A DNA stretch of 64,000 nucleotides from NCBI GenBank assembly GCA_030247885.1, contig JAPDRO010000026.1:62001-126000 (forward strand). The letters are read 5' to 3'. A program made the translations under genes and the position numbers. This DNA comes from Taxawa tesnikishii (nom. ined.) (Eukaryota; Ascomycota; Dothideomycetes; Dothideales). The notes beneath the pieces are model-generated. The model worked only from the letters and a program-made list of their open reading frames with translations, made no database searches and was not told the origin of the DNA. Shown one piece after another: positions 60,736 to 64,000 of this stretch; the first letter of the stretch is position 1, and each line of letters begins with the position of its first letter.

Positions 60736-61781
60736 TTGGCTGACTGCGTTCCCTTCCCTTCTTAGGTTCCTTTGTAGTGACTCTTCTTTCCTTGGTCAGA
60801 TGTGTGTTTTCTTGTTCTTGTGGCATCATGAGCATGGCCGAGGGAGCTCAGTGGCTTCTTTTTGATTTGATGTCTTTGGGGCTTTTATGTACATGTAGCT
60901 TATACCCTGTAAACTACGATCGTCGTATTCGTGTACTGTTCTGAGCCGAGCAGCTGCATCTGGTGCCTTGCCTATTGTGCCCGCCACATAGGCTTCTCTA
61001 GGCGAGCTCGATCGACTCGTGTGGGCCTTGACTTATCACCCTGTTCTAGAGACACCTGGTCGAAAGGGAACTGTCCGGGTACAGCTCAAATGAGTCTAAG
61101 GTGAGGCGTGAACGAGTCCGATGCCTGCCGGTGATGGCTCCCTTCAAGTTTCTGTAGAAGAGCACTCTTGTATCAAAGCTGTCGAAGCGATACAAAGACC
61201 ATCACCTTCATAGCAGCCGATTTCCTCTGCTGCACAAGGAAAGCCCCCAGCCCTGTTCTCCGTTCATATACACAAAGAAGAAGCGACAGTTCGATCTCCA
61301 ATAGCAAGTTCTTGCTGCCAATCGGAGCTCTTCGCGAAGCTTGCACGTTCGATCATCCCTTCCCCTTCTACCTCCGACCTCCGTATCTCCCATCAGCAAC
61401 AAACAACACACGAAACTCTCCCGCCCCACCCCCCGTGCGCTTTTCATTGCCCTTTTCCCTTTTCCCTACAACAGCATCCCCGAAGAAATTCCCCTTCGGG
61501 AAGCAAAATATATCACCAGCCCCAACGCCGGCACATCCGGAGATATACAGCATGTCTCATCTGAAATACCCCGCACTCTTTACTTTTTGGCTTCCCTTAC
61601 GCAAGAAGGAGCGTCTCGCGTGCATGGGCACGGCACGGCTGAGGCGTCAGGCGCCCAGGCCCAGTGGCTTCAGAAAATCGACCTTGTTCCCTGAATACGT
61701 CATGGATCGGCAATGCTGTGCCACAGAGTGGACCGGGGAAAATGTTCCATGTAGAGCGCAGCGTGGACCGTGATAACCGTG

Positions 61782-61820
61782 GAGCTTGAGCTTGGGCTTG
61801 AGCTTGAGCTTGAGCTTGCT
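61782..61820. repeat. (GAGCTT)n hexamer array
   Basis: About six copies of GAGCTT with one GGGCTT variant. Confidence 0.85.
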
Positions 61821-61948
61821 GGGAAGGATCACGCGCCGCGGGGTGTGTGAGTGATGGTTGTCAATTGGTTGCTGCGACTCTGATGGACCGCCGGGTCTGG
61901 TTCGATGATTTTTGTTTTCTTTGTTTCCCTTGGGCAAAGTCAAGGGGT

Positions 61949-61950
<2 letters not shown>

Positions 61951-61984
<34 letters not shown>
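61951..61984. repeat. (GT)n dinucleotide repeat
   Basis: A perfect GT run of about 34 bp. Confidence 0.95.
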
Positions 61985-61986
<2 letters not shown>

Positions 61987-62764
61987 AGACTTGTGTAAGC
62001 GTTCGCGTTGCTCAGGTGAGGTACAGTGTTGATGTTGATGCGTGGAGAAAGGTGCCGGAGCCGAGTCCATCCGGTCTTGATTCCCGTGTGGTGGGGAGAT
62101 GGCTGAAGTGGTGGGCTGGCACGGAGTCGTACTCCGATTCAGTGCCGTCTTCACCCTCTTGCGTCGGCATCACAGACGTGACAGCATGGAAGACGGCTGA
62201 GAAACGTTCGAGACATTGGCTAGACAGAGAAGCAAGTTCTGGACGACACGTGGGATGAGTATGGTGTTGTGAACATGGTATGTATGGCGACTGCGCACAA
62301 AAGTGCCGTCAAAAAGCCTTGCCATTCATGTGCTATCTAAGGCGTCTTCACCTTTGTTAGGCGGTGGTATAGTTTCCGTTTTCCATCCGTGTACGCCAAG
62401 TCAACGTAAGAAAAGTGAAGCGACAAGCCAGCAAACCAGCCGTGCTGCCTAGTGTGCTGGCTTGTGCCTTTGCTGTCTTCCCGAGAAGGAAACAACGAGT
62501 GAAGGTTGGTTCTTTCCTAAAAGACTGAACCAAGTAAACGAGCCTCCGTGTTTCCCCGCCCAATATCCCGACCTGCAAAAGAGCCGCTCTGGGGTTCTTG
62601 GGTCTGCATGTGGTATCTCGAAAATACGAAATGTGCTGAATGATTCCGAAGAAGAGAACGCCGTTCGCTGTGCTTGTGTCGCAAGTTTTTGATGACCGAA
62701 TCGTGATGCTGGTGTCACTTTCAATGTGAGAGGAACCGATAACGATGAGGTGATTTCACCATCA

Positions 62765-63520
62765 TCAGCTGCTGGTGGAGGAAGTCGGCGAGTGGTGGCT
62801 CCGTCTCGCTTCCTCTTGGATCAACTTCTCCACCAACTCGTCCGAGTGCGTGCCATCCACCTCCCTCGACGCTCTGGCGCCAGCAGTGAGATAGCCGTCC
62901 GCTCCTTCAAGCTCGAGCGGTGTAACGGGGCCCGGACTACCCAAGGGCACCAGGCTGGGAGTCGTTGGATTGTCGCGTGGTGGAGGCATGGAGCCTCGGT
63001 GCAGGGCTAGTGTCTCGCGCTGGTAGAGGTAGAGCTGCTTCTGCGCTTCACTGTACATGCGCTGCTGTGCACGTGGGGATACGGGCGGCTGAGGGCTGTT
63101 GGGCCCCGTCGCGGGCGTATTAGCGGTCGACGAGTGCTGCGAGGCGAAGACGGCGGGGTGGAAGCGGGGAGTGAATGCAGCTTTGGCGCTCCTGGTCGTC
63201 GCGGTGCCGTGTTGGCGCTGCGCGGGTGCAGTCCTCCCCGGGCGGCTGGTGGGAGCATCATGCCGTCGTGTCTAACTGGGGACTCGAAGCGTGGTGAGAG
63301 AGGGGTGGTGGGCCGGAGCGCTGGGGACGAGCGTGGAGAGGGCATCCTGGCGCGAGGAGAGAGAGGACTGCGGGACGGAGACGGGGATATTCCTCGAGAA
63401 GGAGCCGTCGTGGGCAGAGCGCTGCGGGAGAGTCTTTCTATCTTGTCGGCCAACTTGGTGCTACCGGGGGCAGACGCCGTGCCCCAGCGGAGGTCGATGG
63501 TTGTACGTAGTTATCTAAGG
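62765..63520 (-). CDS. Unknown Ser/Pro-rich protein, 5' end unresolved
   Basis: The reading runs through TIDLRWGTASAPGSTKLAD, KIERLSRSALPTTAPSR, SPSPSRSPLSPRARMPSPR, RFHPAVFASQHSSTANTPAT, PNSPQPPVSPRAQQRMY, SEAQKQLYLYQRETLALHR, LGSPGPVTPLELEGADGYL and an acidic/Ser end. The SP and SPR sites suggest phosphorylation by proline-directed kinases. I do not recognise a family, though the LYLYQRE and GSPGPVTPLELEG segments look constrained rather than random. The frame breaks in the C run 63236-63239; one more base continues PPAARGR into TAPAQRQHGTAT. Upstream of about 63520 there is a stop on this frame and no ATG, so the first exon or exons, or a further break, remain undefined. An internal start at MPSPRSSPAL is possible but unlikely, because the reading before it also looks like coding sequence. 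Confidence 0.6.
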
Positions 63521-63863
63521 CTAGGGTTCACTGCTGGAAAGCGTCGAGCGAGTCTTTGTGCTATTATAGTGGCCTGACCGTGGAATGTTCTACCGCAGAC
63601 AGGGCAAGAGTCCAAGGGTAGATCTTGGGCTTGGGTGGAGGTGGGCTTTGTGGATTTTATTCAATCGAGTCAAGCCACCCGAGCAGTTTCCAACCCAGCG
63701 GGTGCAATGATGGTGTGTTGGCGTGTATCTGTACTGTGCCGCTTCAAACGGATCTGCGGTCTTTTGCCCTGCAGCGTGTCTGTTTACCGTGAACCCTCGC
63801 ACAATCTGCAGGGAAGCGAGAGGGTCACCTTTCCAGAAGTGCTTTTTGGCTTTGAGTCGAAGC

Positions 63864-63901
63864 GCTTGGTCTTGGGCTTGGTCTTGGTCTTGGGCTTGGT
63901 C
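63864..63901. repeat. (GGTCTT/GGGCTT)n hexamer array
   Basis: About six hexamers, alternately GGTCTT and GGGCTT, related to the GAGCTT array at 61.8 kb. Confidence 0.8.
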
Positions 63902-63949
63902 GGGATTGCGGCGAGCAGGAGTAAGGTGGGGCACGGCGCAACAGGAAGT

Positions 63950-63973
63950 CAGGCACAGGCACAGGCACAGGCA
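63950..63973. repeat. (CAGGCA)n hexamer array
   Basis: Four copies of CAGGCA near the right edge. Confidence 0.85.
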
Positions 63974-64000
63974 TCCGACCTCGTATCACAGTACCGTACC

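Larger units (their letters stand above)
60736..62764. other. Convergent intergenic region, 2 kb, with simple repeats
   Basis: The glucan synthase gene and the next gene converge here. A GAGCTT array and a GT tract are listed separately. Open frames such as 61168-61773 are Ser/Pro-rich by composition and carry no motif. Confidence 0.45.
63521..64000. other. Right-edge region with hexamer repeats
   Basis: Probably the 5' side of the unknown Ser/Pro-rich gene. It contains the repeats listed next. No other gene is seen up to the window end. Confidence 0.4.

Noticed and set aside
61168-61773. A 201-codon frame downstream of the glucan synthase
   Set aside because: Ser/Pro-rich by composition only, overlapped by frames on the other strand, no motif.
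8568-63520. Programmed ribosomal frameshifting as the cause of the frame breaks
   Set aside because: The sites share no slippery heptamer or stem-loop and occur in unrelated genes whose families are not known to use it. All follow simple homopolymer runs.
8568-63520. Widespread pseudogenisation of this locus
   Set aside because: Each affected gene keeps its catalytic residues and full length on both sides of the break, with no premature stops in the continued frame. This is not what decay produces.

Overview
The window comes from a filamentous ascomycete, most likely a dothideomycete-like member of the Pezizomycotina. The evidence is short spliceosomal introns (about 45-130 bp, with GT...AG ends and CTAAC-type branch points), intron-bearing tRNA genes, and a typical mould gene set: catalytic Argonaute, fungal SREBP with a DUF2014 tail, cell-wall alpha-1,3-glucan synthase, and GH3 and GH76 enzymes. 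No gene order or marker fixes the genus. There is no bacterial, plasmid or viral signature, and I recognised no transposon.

Layout. 1-8.57 kb is almost gene-free; a clean splice acceptor at the left edge belongs to a minus-strand gene that runs out of the window. 8.57-11.76 kb (-) Argonaute. 13.27-16.61 kb (-) 2-oxoglutarate dehydrogenase E1, intact in four exons. 18.64-19.44 kb (-) F-box-like/2EXR protein, divergent from 19.95-22.46 kb (+) glycerol-3-phosphate acyltransferase. 23.18-24.85 kb (+) vacuolar Ca2+/H+ exchanger. 25.93-28.02 kb (+) DUF1989 protein whose domain is split by a long charged insert. 28.71-31.65 kb (-) SREBP-type bHLH factor, divergent from 33.01-34.36 kb (+) endonuclease III. 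34.58-35.33 kb (-) short-chain dehydrogenase. 37.10-38.44 kb (+) TDT/SLAC1-family transporter. 39.12-39.35 kb (+) tRNA-Glu(CTC) and tRNA-Gln(CTG), both with introns, beside a decayed half cytochrome P450 (39.67-40.78 kb, -). 41.85-42.83 kb (+) secreted Ser/Thr-rich protein followed by a degenerate tandem repeat. 44.34-47.29 kb (+) GH3 glucosidase, 47.75-49.25 kb (-) GPI-type GH76 mannanase and 53.40-60.74 kb (+) alpha-1,3-glucan synthase form a wall-glycan neighbourhood. 62.77-63.5 kb (-) unknown Ser/Pro-rich protein.

The most striking property is technical or evolutionary rather than a new pathway. Ten of the fifteen protein genes recognised here carry reading-frame breaks. Fourteen of these breaks close exactly if one base is added, thirteen of them in a homopolymer run of 3-5 (twelve G/C, one A). 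Every one is a loss and none is a gain, and homology is continuous on both sides. This points to homopolymer under-calling in the assembly, not to decay. The P450 is different: its breaks go in mixed directions and its 3' half is gone, so it is a true pseudogene. Functions work separately (RNA silencing, TCA cycle, glycerolipid and sterol control, Ca2+ storage, base excision repair); only the 44-61 kb wall-glycan genes suggest a shared theme.
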